A stretch of 64,000 bases of DNA from Adenophora triphylla var. japonica (lineage: Eukaryota > Streptophyta > Magnoliopsida > Asterales > Campanulaceae): the NCBI GenBank assembly GCA_022495995.1, contig JAFEMH010002333.1:182501-246500 (forward strand). The letters run 5' to 3'. Every line of letters begins with the position of its first letter. The first letter of the stretch is position 1. Of the stretch, positions 22,541 to 33,704 are shown piece after piece. The notes below the pieces were generated by a model. That model had not been told where the DNA came from. It worked only from the letters and a program-made list of their open reading frames with translations, and ran no database searches. Position numbers and translations under genes: made by a program.

Positions 22541-24171
22541 ATAAAATATCTATTAACCATACTCGAATGGATATTTAAATCTCCAATATCCTGCTCTTGA
22601 TCGTCATTGAACAAGTTATCAAAGTACGACCTTCATCTATCTTTTATCTTCCTATCCCCGACAAGAACTCTTTGTATTGAGAAAAAATACCTTTTAAAAA
22701 AGAAACGCGTGCACTTTAAAAGCCTCACATGAAAGAGAAGCAACCGAAGTGCTTCACGTACTCACTCTTCGAGATTTCTATCACTTCACAACGGTCCACC
22801 TTGTAAAACCAATTATCATTCGATCATAGCTTCAAGGGCCTTTAACAACACAACATGGATAGAATACATCGCACAAAGTGTGCAAAGTCAGCTACAGTAA
22901 ATCACAAGTGACCAACCTTCAAGAATTTCAAAATAAGGTGGCTTATCTACTTCACATGCAGCCATTTGGGAACTGCCCTCCAAACATTTTCAAGATACTT
23001 TTTCCTGACAGGCATGGGAAACCTCAAAAAAAATCAGTATCTAAAACAGGCTCGATTTTTCCACCTAAGACCGTCAAACTTTCTAGAAGGTACATAAACA
23101 GTGAAACTAGCATTTCTGCTACCATTTTGATATTTAATATTCTGGTCTGAATAAAGATATTGAAATTTCAGGAGCCATACTTCAACACGGAATCGACTAT
23201 TTATAATGAAGGATCAATCCTTCATTCTACCATATATGGCATCTTTCTTTTATTTATTTTTTTCTTCTTTTATGTAATGAGTTTTACAAAGAAAATAAAC
23301 AAAGATTTTTTGTTAAGAATCTAACGGGAGAAGATAGGATGATGAAAGTGAGAAAACTCATAGCACGTGATTTCATTGTCAGCATTTCTAAATGAAAATG
23401 AGCAACGCAGTTTACTGGGTGTTAACTACATATCAGAATTAGAGTTCAATGTGTCGAATGCTAAGAATTTCAATTAAATAATCTTACAAGTCAAAAAAAG
23501 AGTTAAATGACCTTTTCGCACTATTCCTAAGATTAATGCGTGCAACTTATGTAACAATAATAATCACTTTTAAGGTGCTTAAAACCAACGTCAACAGTTC
23601 CACATTATTCAACTTTATCATTGGTATGACTAGAAATAGATGTCCATGGAGGACGAAAAGGCCACAAATGTAGATACTATAAATGAAAGCTAATTGACCC
23701 TCTGAATTTCATTTCTTCATAGAGAATTGATTACAGAACTACAGCTAGCCTCTACAAGTTTCCATCAGAGATTGTGATCAAAGGGGTTGCTAGCATGTAT
23801 GGTTAATAAGGTTGTTTCTCAAGATAAAGCAGAATCAAGATTGAGCAAACAGCTACGATCTCAAAAGATGACATTGGTTCAAGTGAAACACTCGCACGTC
23901 TAAGACCAGCATCCGAAAATTATTGCCAAAGGGTTTATCCAATTATCGAAAACTTTGCTATTTCAAATCAACCAAAGACACTTACCAATCACATGTGTTA
24001 AGATTCTGAAAACAGTGTGCAAATGAACAAATTACCTTCAAAATGTGTTTCTCGGAGATCATCCAAATTGACACATCAAGATTCAAGATCCATTGAACTT
24101 CATGATGGTAAGTTTTTCCCCAATTAACTGCACAACTCTTCATATCAGTGTAGACTTAGCTGACTTTAAGA
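22541..24171. other. Intergenic DNA downstream of mTERF copy A
   Basis: No gene recognised. The sequence is collinear with 33700-35915. The part next to 24171 probably contains the mTERF 3' UTR, but I see no decisive polyadenylation signal. Confidence 0.5.
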
Positions 24172-25893
24172 CTACAAGTCATCTTTGTTTGAAAATTCTT
24201 CCAACCACTTCTTTAGAACAGCTGGATGAATTGTATAGATTCGATCAACAAAAGCTTTCTCGCTGGCTACAACAATACTTGAAACCGTGTAATCAGTTCC
24301 ACACAAACCCGATTCCTTGAGCCACAAATGAAATCTGTATCTGGGCTTAATTCGTTTCTCTAAGTTGAAAACCAAATAGGCTGGAAAATTATACAGATCA
24401 TTCAGAGATAAGCCCACATCCTCGCAAAGAAATTTAACTTTCTGGACGAGAAATTCAGGGCTTTGGTTTAGAAGCTTTGGAGATTTGCTAACCATTTTAC
24501 ACAGTTTAGAGAGAGGGATTCCATAAAGCAGTAAGCAATCAAATCGATCCTTTAACTCGCTACTCCTCCCATGTATGTTTTTCAAGATTTTGATGGTCAA
24601 TTTATTCTCTCCATACCCCATTCTATGCATAAACTCCAATTTACTTTGCGAATGGAACGGTGTTCTTGATAATTCAATTTTCACCAAGTAATCTACATAA
24701 TCTTTATCCAAATCCTCATCGGGACTCTCAATTATGTAGCTATTTAATAGTTGATGATCTCCATATTTCAGCTTGTCAAAGAACCATCCATTAAGATCCA
24801 ATGATTTCATCACATGAGGCAAATTAGTTAGCCTATTTCTACCCAAAACATAAGGATATTTTGCAGTTATATACATCAGTTGTTCTCCTTCCAATCCAAA
24901 ATGTTTCAAAAACCCCAATACTGAAAATTTCGGGCTTTCTAGATCAAATTTAAAAAATTCTGGCTTTGAAAGAAGCAATAATCCAATCTCATCCTTCCTT
25001 ACATCCAATCTACAAAAGTATTCAATTTTTTGAACCATTAAGTCTTCAGAGTGCTCAACAAAAATGTGTTTGCTTCTACCCATCAATTCACCCATCTTAC
25101 CTTTCTCGCAACCCAAGTCGTAAAACAACTTAATCTTCCTACAAACATCACACCAAGCATCCACATCACACTCCAAATCATTACCTAAACCAAAATCAAT
25201 AAAAACCCTTTTCAAATCATCAAACAGAGCATCAATTTCATCACTCAATTCGCAATTTCCACCCAAAACATAAGGAAAACCCAAACAAATCCCACATAAA
25301 GCCCTATTATAAAACCCCAAATCAGCATACTTTTGTAAACTCCTATTCAACTCATAAGGGTCTCGACTAAAAATCGAAACTTCAACCTTGTACAACACCC
25401 CCAATTTGTTCCAAGGGAACCCAAACCCACAAAGTGCACAAGCAACATTAAACACTTTCATATCTTCAGACAAAAAGGATTTGTGTGCAGGCAAAAACCC
25501 ATCAACCTCACTATAATCAATACCGATACTTTCATAGAAAAATTCAAATTCATTAATGGGATGATACCTGAGAAACCTCTGAAAACTATTGAAAAACCCC
25601 ACTGAAGGATGATAATCAACCTTATCAATGATGTAGGAGAGAGAAATTGGGGAGTTCTTGCTGATTTCTTCCACATAGCTCAAGGGTAAGCTTTTGACTG
25701 AGAAGAGGTAGTCAGTGAGGGCATTTTGGGCATCTTTTATTGCCTTGGGTCTGGACCGTTTGGGTACATTGGAGAGAGCTTCGAGGTTTAGATATGTGAG
25801 CTCTGCTGTGGTGGCGGAGGAGGATGAGGAGAAGTAGCGGGAAATAATGGTGTAGAAAGAGAGAGTGCCGGCGGTCGTGCGGCGGAGGGACAT
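24172..25893 (-). CDS. mTERF family protein (MTEF18/SHOT1-like), copy A
   Basis: A single-exon 573-codon gene. The N-terminus MSLRRTTAG..ISRYFSSSSS is Arg/Ser-rich and lacks acidic residues, a typical mitochondrial presequence. Repeated mTERF motifs follow, each a helical hairpin with a Pro-x-x-Leu core: SKNSPISLSYIIDKV (~70), LLLSKPEFFKFDLESPKF (~320), ITAKYPYVLG (~355), MVSKSPKLLNQSPEFLVQKV (~490). mTERF proteins are superhelical nucleic-acid-binding proteins of organelles. Length and layout fit MTEF18 (SHOT1), a mitochondrial member linked to heat tolerance in Arabidopsis. I chose the ATG at 25893 rather than the upstream one at 25995, because the extra residues are not shared with copy B and lie in transposon-like DNA. 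It differs from copy B at about 20 residues by my reading. Confidence 0.92.
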   Translation of the reverse strand: MSLRRTTAGTLSFYTIISRYFSSSSSATTAELTYLNLEALSNVPKRSRPKAIKDAQNALTDYLFSVKSLPLSYVEEISKNSPISLSYIIDKVDYHPSVGFFNSFQRFLRYHPINEFEFFYESIGIDYSEVDGFLPAHKSFLSEDMKVFNVACALCGFGFPWNKLGVLYKVEVSIFSRDPYELNRSLQKYADLGFYNRALCGICLGFPYVLGGNCELSDEIDALFDDLKRVFIDFGLGNDLECDVDAWCDVCRKIKLFYDLGCEKGKMGELMGRSKHIFVEHSEDLMVQKIEYFCRLDVRKDEIGLLLLSKPEFFKFDLESPKFSVLGFLKHFGLEGEQLMYITAKYPYVLGRNRLTNLPHVMKSLDLNGWFFDKLKYGDHQLLNSYIIESPDEDLDKDYVDYLVKIELSRTPFHSQSKLEFMHRMGYGENKLTIKILKNIHGRSSELKDRFDCLLLYGIPLSKLCKMVSKSPKLLNQSPEFLVQKVKFLCEDVGLSLNDLYNFPAYLVFNLEKRIKPRYRFHLWLKESGLCGTDYTVSSIVVASEKAFVDRIYTIHPAVLKKWLEEFSNKDDL

Positions 25894-25963
25894 GGTGGTT
25901 CTGGGTTTCGATTTGAAGGGCACCGGTGGCAAGTACTTTAGGGAAAGGAAGGCGAAAATAGTT

Positions 25964-28900
25964 TGGTCCCTACTCGAACTTTGACAAAAGTACATTTTAG
26001 TACATTTTTCTCGTCCTTAAACTAATTTAAGTTTTACCTTTTCGTCCTTAAACTATTTTTCGTTACCTTTTCGTTCTTAAACTATTGCTTTCAGGATTAT
26101 TACGTCCTTCCGTCTATCTTCCATCCAATCCACCGTTAAACCCTCCTTGCTGGCACCATGTTGGAATTTTTTGTCTTGTGTGGAGATGACTCAGCACAAG
26201 TAAAACTCACGCACAACTCACGTGATTGAGAATAGCAAGCGGCTTCCCAAGACTAGTTTGGCTTGTTCATGGCTTCCCATTCTTCATCATCTGCCAATCT
26301 CTATTGTCTAGGGTTATTACGACCTTCAAAACCCTCTCCTCGTTCATCATCATCATCAACGCGATTTCATTTTTCTTCGCATATCAAATCAAGTTTCAAC
26401 TAAATCAAGCAAGTTTATCCATTGATTGACTGTTATTATTGAGTAATTTTTTGATTGATTTGGTTTAAAAATTGAAGAATTAGGATTTCGTTTTTTTCTA
26501 GGTTTCTGTCTCTGATATTTTGCCATTTTGATTTTGCTTTTGGTTTATATATCTATCCATCTGCATTCTTTATGATAGTTAAGATTTCTTTTTGAGCATT
26601 ATATATATATATTTTCATTTTGCCACAGTATGGATGGTAATGATGATATCATTTCAAGTTTGAATGATATATTTGATGATGGTTTCATGGGTCGAGAACT
26701 GATGATGTGAATGACCTCAATTCTAACAATAATAATGGAGAAAACATGGATAATGATACATGGTGGATTGATTATGCGTATGAAATCGATACTATAGTTT
26801 CTAAGTGCAAGACAAAGGATGGTGGTGAGTTGAATATAAATCAAAATGATAATGTGAATGTTGATGGAAATGACAATGGGATTGGTGATGAGAATGTTAA
26901 TAGTTTTGTTGATGTGAATGATAATGGGAGTGATGATGGAGATGATAAAAGTGATGATGGAGATGATACTGATGTAGTTGATGATAGTGATGATGATGTC
27001 ATAACAGATGATGGGGAATATAGGACTAATAAAGAGGTAGTAGTTGCAAGTAGAAAAAAATCTAGGGAAGAGATTGAAGGTCAATTTCAACCATGGAAGA
27101 GTGATGATGATGGGGGAAATTCTGACTCTGATTTTGTTCCAGTGAGTAGTAGTGATGAAGAAGATTGGGTTAAAAGGCCTAGATCAAAACCAGCTGAGGA
27201 GATACACTTCAATCCGAATGTTGATATTAAAGACTTTGACTTTTGTGTGAATATGATATTCGAAGCACATGCACAGTTGAAACATCAAATTAGGTCATAC
27301 GCTGCAAAACATAGGTATCCCATCTGGTTTTAAAAAAAATATGATAAACTAAGGATTCAAACTAAGTGCACTGATTGTCCATGGTCTTTATATGAAAGTT
27401 ATGAAGGCAATGAACAAACTTTTAAGGTGAAATCATACCAAAAAAATACATAGGTGTTCAAGCAAAACAAGCATAAAAGCAGTTAATTCTGAATAGTTTG
27501 AAAAACAGTTAGGTGAAAGGATAAGATTAACACCTTTCATGGGTTTAATTGAAATAAAAAACTTGGTAAAAAAAGAGATTGGGGTTGAGGTTAATACAAA
27601 GACGTGTTTCAAAACAAAGAAGAGAGCCTCGACTGCTGTGAGAGAATCATTGAAGGATCATTATGCAAAACTTTGGAATTATGTGAATGAATTGGCAAGA
27701 TCAAATCCAAGAAGTACAATAGTCTTGAAGGGTACTGGTGATGACTGGGGAGGACCTCCAGAATTTACATATGTTTTGAAGCAATTAAGAGGGGATTTAT
27801 TGAGGGTTGTAGGAAATTTGTTGGGGTTGATGGATGCTTTCTAAAAACTTGGATAAAAGGTGAACTTTTGGTAGCTATGGGAAGAGATGCTAATAATCAG
27901 ATGTTCCCAATTGCATGGGCAGTAGTTGAGAAGGAAGACCAACACATTTGGAGGTGGTTCCTTAACTTGGTTGCAAGGGACATACATTTGAGAGATGGAG
28001 ATGGATGGACTATAATGTCTGACCAGCAAAAGGTAATATATTTTCTATGTGAATTCTAAATGTTTGTGTTTTTTTTCTTCTCAAGTATTCCATTTAATTC
28101 TCTTATGGTATATGTTTCATGGCTTAGAAATTGCTGTAAAAGATCTCTTTCCTGCAATCTATCATAGGAACTGTGCAAGACATATTTATGCTAACTTTCG
28201 GAAGAAAGGTTTCACTGGAGTAAACTATAGAAGGTACTTCTGGCAGCAGCAAAATCAACAACAGAGGACCAGTTCAAGACAAATATGGAGAAGATTAAAG
28301 TTCTATCCGAAAATGCTTACAAACATCTAATGGATAGGGATCCATCCTGATGGAGTAAGGCTTTTTTCCCTACTGATTGTACTGTTGACTCAGTTGATAA
28401 CAACATGTGTGAAAGCTTTAATAACTGGATTTAGATGCCAGGTATGAATTAAATTGTTTAAAACTTGAGCTTTATCTAAATCTAGTGATTTTGTTTCTCT
28501 ACTAATTTAATTTATGAATTGATGACAGGTATAAACCTCTCATCAGTATGTTAGAAGCAATTAGGCACCAGTTTGCATTTAGGATGAAAGAGAAAAGGGA
28601 TAACATGAACAAGAGATTGTTAGAGGATAGGAGATTTGGGCATAGAGTGCTGGCCAGTTTGGAGGACTCAATAGTTAAGTCCAGAGATTGCAATGCATTA
28701 TGGGTTGGTGATATGGAATTTGAGGTAGGGGGTTCAAGAGGGGGAACACTTGTGGACCTAACTAGATGGACTTGTACTTGCAGGGCTTGGCAACTTAATG
28801 GCATTCCATATTGCCATATTGTGTCTGCCATTTCTTTGATGAGAAGGGATCCAGAGGACTACATTTATGAATGCTTAAGTGGTGAGACATACCTTAGGTG

Positions 28901-29720
28901 CTATGGCCATATGTTAAGGGCTATGAATGGTCCATAGAAGTGGCCTGAGAGTGATAAACCATTGTTGCTACCACCACCACCAAGAGTTGTGAAGGGAAGA
29001 CCTAAGTGGAATAGAAGGAAGGATGCATTAGAAGATGGAAGAGCAAAAGCACAAACACAAATGAGAATCCAGTTGAACAACTTGTTGTTCAAGAGGATCC
29101 ATTTAAGAAAGGCAAGAAATCAAAGAAAGGAATTAAAATGACTTATAGACAATGCAAACAAGAAGGGCATAACATAAGAAATTGTCCAGATAGACCTGTG
29201 AATGAGAATCACATACTGCTCAAGATGCTCCAATTCCACCTTCAAGGAGAGAGAAACAACCTGTTAGAAGAAGAAAAAGTGTTGGATCTGGAAATATGGT
29301 AAGAGTAACCACGGACTTGTCATTTTTTAACTTTTGCTTTAACTTTTGCTTTATGTCTATTTTATATCTATTGAATATCTATTTTTATTCATTCAATGAT
29401 AGTCACATGGCTTTATTTTTTTGTGGTAGAATGGGTCAATAAGTGAGGCAAGAATGGGCAGGGAAGGACAAGGACATATGCCTCCTCATGCTGCAAGTGG
29501 GGTAAGATTTTAATAAAGACATTTTTATTTATTTTTGACCCACCCATGTACAATCAATTAAATTTTGCCTTACTTATTGGCAAAATGTAGGTGAGTATAA
29601 CATCCAGTACCAATGGTCTCGAGGAATCATTTACAAGGAGGGCAAGAAGTTTCATCACATCTGAATCTTTACAACAACAATCCAAGACCAAGAAGAAAAG
29701 AAGCAGGGTTTAATTATGTT
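25964..29720 (+). mobile_element. MULE-3, decayed MuDR-type element
   Basis: Homology between the two mTERF copies stops at 25963, and the next bases (TGGTCCCTACTCGAACTTTG, followed by CGTCCTTAAACTA repeated three times) look like a MULE terminal inverted repeat. A spliced but broken transposase gene follows. I could not find the matching right terminus before 31100, so the right limit is only the end of coding homology. Confidence 0.6.
26630..29715 (+). pseudogene. MuDR/MULE transposase
   Basis: Translation in shifting frames gives, in order: an Asn/Asp/Gly-rich acidic region; the MuDR domain start (FNPNVDIKDFDFCVNMIFEA, 27210); a Cys-containing segment KCTDCPWSLYES; the MULE DDE core (GVDGCFLKTWIKGELLVAMG then RDANNQMFPIAWAVVEKEDQ, 27820-27940); DLFPAIYHRNCARHIYANFR (28145); a SWIM zinc finger (CTCRAWQLNGIPYCHIV, 28773); and a CCHC knuckle (QCKQEGHNIRNCP, 29155). 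The catalytic core is recognisable, but there are stops near 27333, 27451, 28333 and 28937 and a frameshift near 27800. Several introns look genuine (donor at 28030, acceptor near 28528). The element cannot make its own transposase. Confidence 0.85.
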
Positions 29721-30345
29721 TTGTTGTTGTATGTTCAGTTGGTTGATGCACTAGTTATTTTCTTTTGGTCCATGTTTCAAACTTAGTCAAACTGTGCAAG
29801 TCTTTGTTTGCATATTTTATTATATTATTGTCTTTTGGATTTAGGAAATGGTGTGGGATTCCCTGTTTTGAACATGGTTTTTGGTCAGTGTTCTTTGAAA
29901 CACAATTATGTATTTGGGAACACCATTAAGTGCGGTAGTTTTTGGACAATGGAAGAATGTTTTTCTTATTTGACAGTGTTCTTTGAAAGACCCTTTCAGC
30001 TGAATTCGCAAAGTACTTGTTAATGTTAATATCTTCTTTAGCTGATGCTGCTAGCTGACCAATTTCATCATGTTGTCATGTTGTCTTGTGAAATAACATT
30101 TCTTCTATTGAGCAAGTGAATTTCACAGCAGGCTGACAAAATTCAGCAACAAAAACTGAAAAATCCCTTGGGTGTGATGCAATTCTCTTGGGTGTACTGC
30201 TCAAGAGTCAAAACATAGCAATAAGTACACTGTAATTTTAAACAGGAATGAGCAAGTAAAGCATGGTTCATTAAAAATGTTGACTTTATAAATGGGACAG
30301 TATTTTTGGGAGAGAGGTCAGAGGGAGTATCTATTTCCTACTGTG
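29721..30345. other. Unassigned DNA after MULE-3
   Basis: No gene recognised. Near 30290-30330 GGGACAGTATTTTTGGG..AGAGGGAGTA resembles the right end of a degraded Stowaway MITE. Confidence 0.45.
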
Positions 30346-30352
30346 TTTTACA

Positions 30353-30596
30353 TCAATTTTGGTCCAACCTTTGTGGGCTAAGCATAACCACAGTTGTCCT
30401 AACCTTGCGGTTCTCGAATTCAACGGTCATCTTCTCACTATCGGTAACAAAGTAAGGTGAGATATAACCACGCTCAAACTGCATTCCTTCGACAACATAC
30501 AGACTGTTTTCAGCACTTTTTCCCTCTTCAAGGGTCACAACACCAGTCCGGCCTACTTTACTCATGGCTTCTGCTACAATAGACTTGTATGAACCT
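30353..30596 (-). pseudogene. Chloroplast chaperonin Cpn60-beta exon fragment
   Basis: The minus strand reads [20 protein letters not shown] then [20 protein letters not shown] and [20 protein letters not shown], a close match to the equatorial/intermediate segment of plastid chaperonin 60 subunit beta. The match stops at EFEN-K, then unrelated sequence leads to a stop. There is no upstream or downstream exon, so it is a stranded gene fragment, probably moved by one of the neighbouring transposons. It is a different paralogue from the HSP60 piece in CACTA-2. Confidence 0.8.
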
Positions 30597-31103
30597 TAAT
30601 CGCAGCAACAACATTGCTCAAGCATTTCCAAATTTAAACCATCCATATTGACTAAAAAAATTCAAAGCACATCAATAAAAGGCCTCTAGGAAAACAAATT
30701 CAATGGCTCCTCCCCAAAATGTTGACGGAAAACTGAGCTATTTGTGTTGTAAATTGAGCTATTATCTGTAGTTAGCCCCAAATTTGTGTTTTGCATAATA
30801 TTCTGCCATTGTTGCTCAGATGTGTCCATTGTCACCATTTCCCCTTCCATTATCCAATCCAAACCCCTTCAATTAGTCAACAAAAGACAAAAATCAATGA
30901 AAATAAACAATACCCAAGTACCAAAATTACACATATTTCACTTTGTTTAAATCAATTTAAATAAAATAAAATTACCTGTTAGGTTCCTGCCGAGGAAAGG
31001 AGCAGCCGTGGCCGAGGCTGGCAAGGCAGTGGCCGAGGCTGTCAATGGCCGAGGCAACAGGCAGGCAAGGGTGAGCGACCGCGCACTGAAGGGGGCGGCC
31101 GCG
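30597..31103. other. Possible further captured fragments and a GC-rich patch
   Basis: On the minus strand 30850-30686 holds a 54-codon frame (starting MEGEMVTMDTSEQQWQNIMQ) that I cannot assign. At 30980-31103 a GC-rich stretch repeats GGCCGAGGC four times and ends GGGCGGCCGCGCGC just before copy B begins. Similar GGGCGGCCGC words occur in the Athila-type LTRs at 43.6 and 49.4 kb, so it may be a retroelement scrap. Confidence 0.35.
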
Positions 31104-32309
31104 CGCAATCATTGGATAAGCCCTGATCAAACTATTCTCCCCCTTATTTTTCCGAGCCAACTAGGATCAAATCTGGTATTGAAGTGAAAAAGGGAAAAAA
31201 ATTTAAGAAGAAGATAAGCTATTTTAATCAAATATTATAATAATTTTCTTTCTACCATATCGACTACTAGTCGAGTAAAAGAGAATCTACAAGCTAGGCT
31301 TCATTGAATAAAGTTGCTTTCAAAGTTGAGACACATACGGTACTTAGTTACAGATATTAAATGCTTAAAACTTTCTGCTTCTCCTTTTTGCCCGTAATTT
31401 CTTGCATGTGCATTGCTAAAGAAAGAAACATAAATTCATACGGCCAACATTTAATGATATAAAACCAGTGACGAAGCCACCCCAAGTAACCCTTGATTTT
31501 GGAGTTATATCTTTTTTATCACCTTCAAGTTTAGAAAAATCACATTTTTTATGCTATAAATAGTATTCTTTGCAATTTTGACCCCTTAATTTCAGGAAAC
31601 AATACCACTATATCATAAATTTACCCCCCTCCAATAAATTCTTGGCTTCACCACTATAAAAAACTAAGCTACATCAAAGCCTCGTGATTTACTGATTATC
31701 TTACTCTAAGCCTAGTGGTCCTTCTGATAGACAAGACAGTGAAGGTTATGACTGTACAACTAGTTATGGAGAAAAAATAAGCAAATAAATGTCAATCATA
31801 TCGTGTTCAGATGTTATAGATCGGGAAGGGAAATTGCATAAGGTGATAACCATGGGAGAGAAAATAAAAGAAAGATACAATTTAATAAGCAAGCAGAAAG
31901 GTAAGATTGTACATCAATTACCATTAAAAAAAGGACAAATAATCGCTCGATTCTTCACTCCGTTCCCTAGAAGGAAATAACAAGTTACTCAATGAATCCT
32001 CCTATTTTCCATCCCTAGAAGTCTGTCCTCAAAGTAAAGCTAGATGTGTTGGGTGCAAATAATGGTTATTTCTTGCTCATCAAGTCAAAAACACATAAGA
32101 GAAAGCGTAGTGAGAGTTATGCTAAGTGCAGGATAAATCATAGAGTGCTGCATTGCCGCCAATATAGGGGGAAAAAATTCAATTAACACAGGCAGCAAGC
32201 TATGAGGTAAAATTTCTTAAATTGAAGACGAAATTGCATGAAGTATTAGCCTGGTTTTGGACATGCAAAAGAATTCAACCGAGTTAACAAGCCAAGTTAT
32301 ACAAAATAT

Positions 32310-32409
32310 TACTCCCTCTGTCCCTATATGAATGTAAAGAAATATTTTGCTCTTGATCAAAAGCAAATTTGGAACTTTATTCGACATTCATTTAGGGACG
32401 GAGGGAGTA
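32310..32409. mobile_element. Stowaway MITE, copy B
   Basis: TACTCCCTCTGTCCCTATATG to CATTTAGGGACGGAGGGAGTA, orthologous to 18673-18774. Confidence 0.9.
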
Positions 32410-32964
32410 CCATGGAAACTTCTAATCTTAAATTCAATACCTTGAACCAATACACAAGAATTAAAACATCAATATTGACTGGATTTGACCTTTACATCTA
32501 CAGTTAGGTCTTCACCTTCCGGTGCTGAGAATCCAAAACTATATGATTTGATAGTTTTCCCAATTAAGAATAAACATTAAAGTACAATGCTGAAAGAAAA
32601 GAAAAGATTTATCCACATGAATAATGTAGAATGCACATAATGGATAAATGAAGCTGTTTAAAACAGTTATCACAGCAACATTGTTGAGAAAGAAATAAAA
32701 TTCTGAGTAGCAGTTAACGATCAATATACTGAAGCATAAGCTCCAAGAGTCATAGGAGACCTTAAGTGAGCTCAATAGCATGTATATCTCTATATATAAA
32801 AAAAAATGGTACAGCAAAACTACTGATTGTAAAGCAGCCAGTGAAGCACATGAAAGTTAAGGCATTATTATTAAGAATGTATGTTTCCACGTACATACTA
32901 AACATACTAAGCTGGAAGGCAAATGTTGAATAAAATAAACAAGATATTAGCATGAGAACCTATA

Positions 32965-33560
32965 CAACAACAACAACAAAGCCTTAGTCCCAAAATAATT
33001 TGAGGTCGGCTAACATGAATCCCCATACGTGTCATCACGAAAAGAAAAAAAGATGAAAAAAGGTAAATTAAAAGAAGAAATAGGAATAAAATTTAGAAAA
33101 TGAAAAGAAGAGAAGAAAAAATAGTGATAATAAAAGAATATATATAAGGAAAAAAAAAAAGTTAACCCCCATCACCCACATGAATTTGCCCTCCAATCCG
33201 GTCTCTCCAACGCCATATTTTCATCCAATCCAATGAACGTATATCATTTTCAATCACACTTATCAAAGTTTGCTTGGGCCTTCCCCTACTACTCGCTATT
33301 TTATCACTTCTCCACTCTTCAGGCCTCCTAATCGGTGCATCACTTGGCCTCGGTCTCACATGACCAAACCGCCTTCGACGATTCTCCCTCATTTTATCTT
33401 CAATATGCGCAACTCCTACTTTTCCCTAAATCACTTCATTCCGTAATCGAACCTTTCTTTTATACCCACACATCCATCGTATCATTCGCATTTTCGCCAC
33501 ATTCATCTTTTGAACATGACACTATTTCGCAGCCCAACACTTAGTGTCATATAGCAGTGT
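32965..33560 (-). pseudogene. RTE LINE 3' end, copy B, uninterrupted
   Basis: On the minus strand about 33520-33162 reads the RTE C-terminus, including MRENRRRRFGHVRPRPSDAP, GRPKQTLISVIENDIRSLDW and WRWRDRI. The 3' UTR then runs to the terminal (TTG)n repeat at 32965-32985 with the conserved GTCGGCTAACATGAATC phrase. Frameshifts upstream make it dead. Confidence 0.8.
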
Positions 33561-33704
33561 CGGCCTAATTGTCGTGCGATAGAATTTTCCCTTTAATCGA
33601 TGGGGCATGCCTGAATCACATAATAATCCTGTGGCACTCTTCCACTTCATTCTCATCTTTTTTATTGTCATTTCCACTTCACCTTTTTTTAATTATCCGC
33701 ATAA

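Noticed and set aside
24172..25995. 607-residue start for mTERF copy A
   Set aside because: The extra N-terminal part crosses the end of homology with copy B into transposon-like DNA. MSLRR at 25893 gives the same length in both copies and a proper presequence.
26599..27090. 163-residue Ile-rich minus-strand protein
   Set aside because: Antisense shadow of the Asn/Asp-rich region of the MULE-3 transposase.
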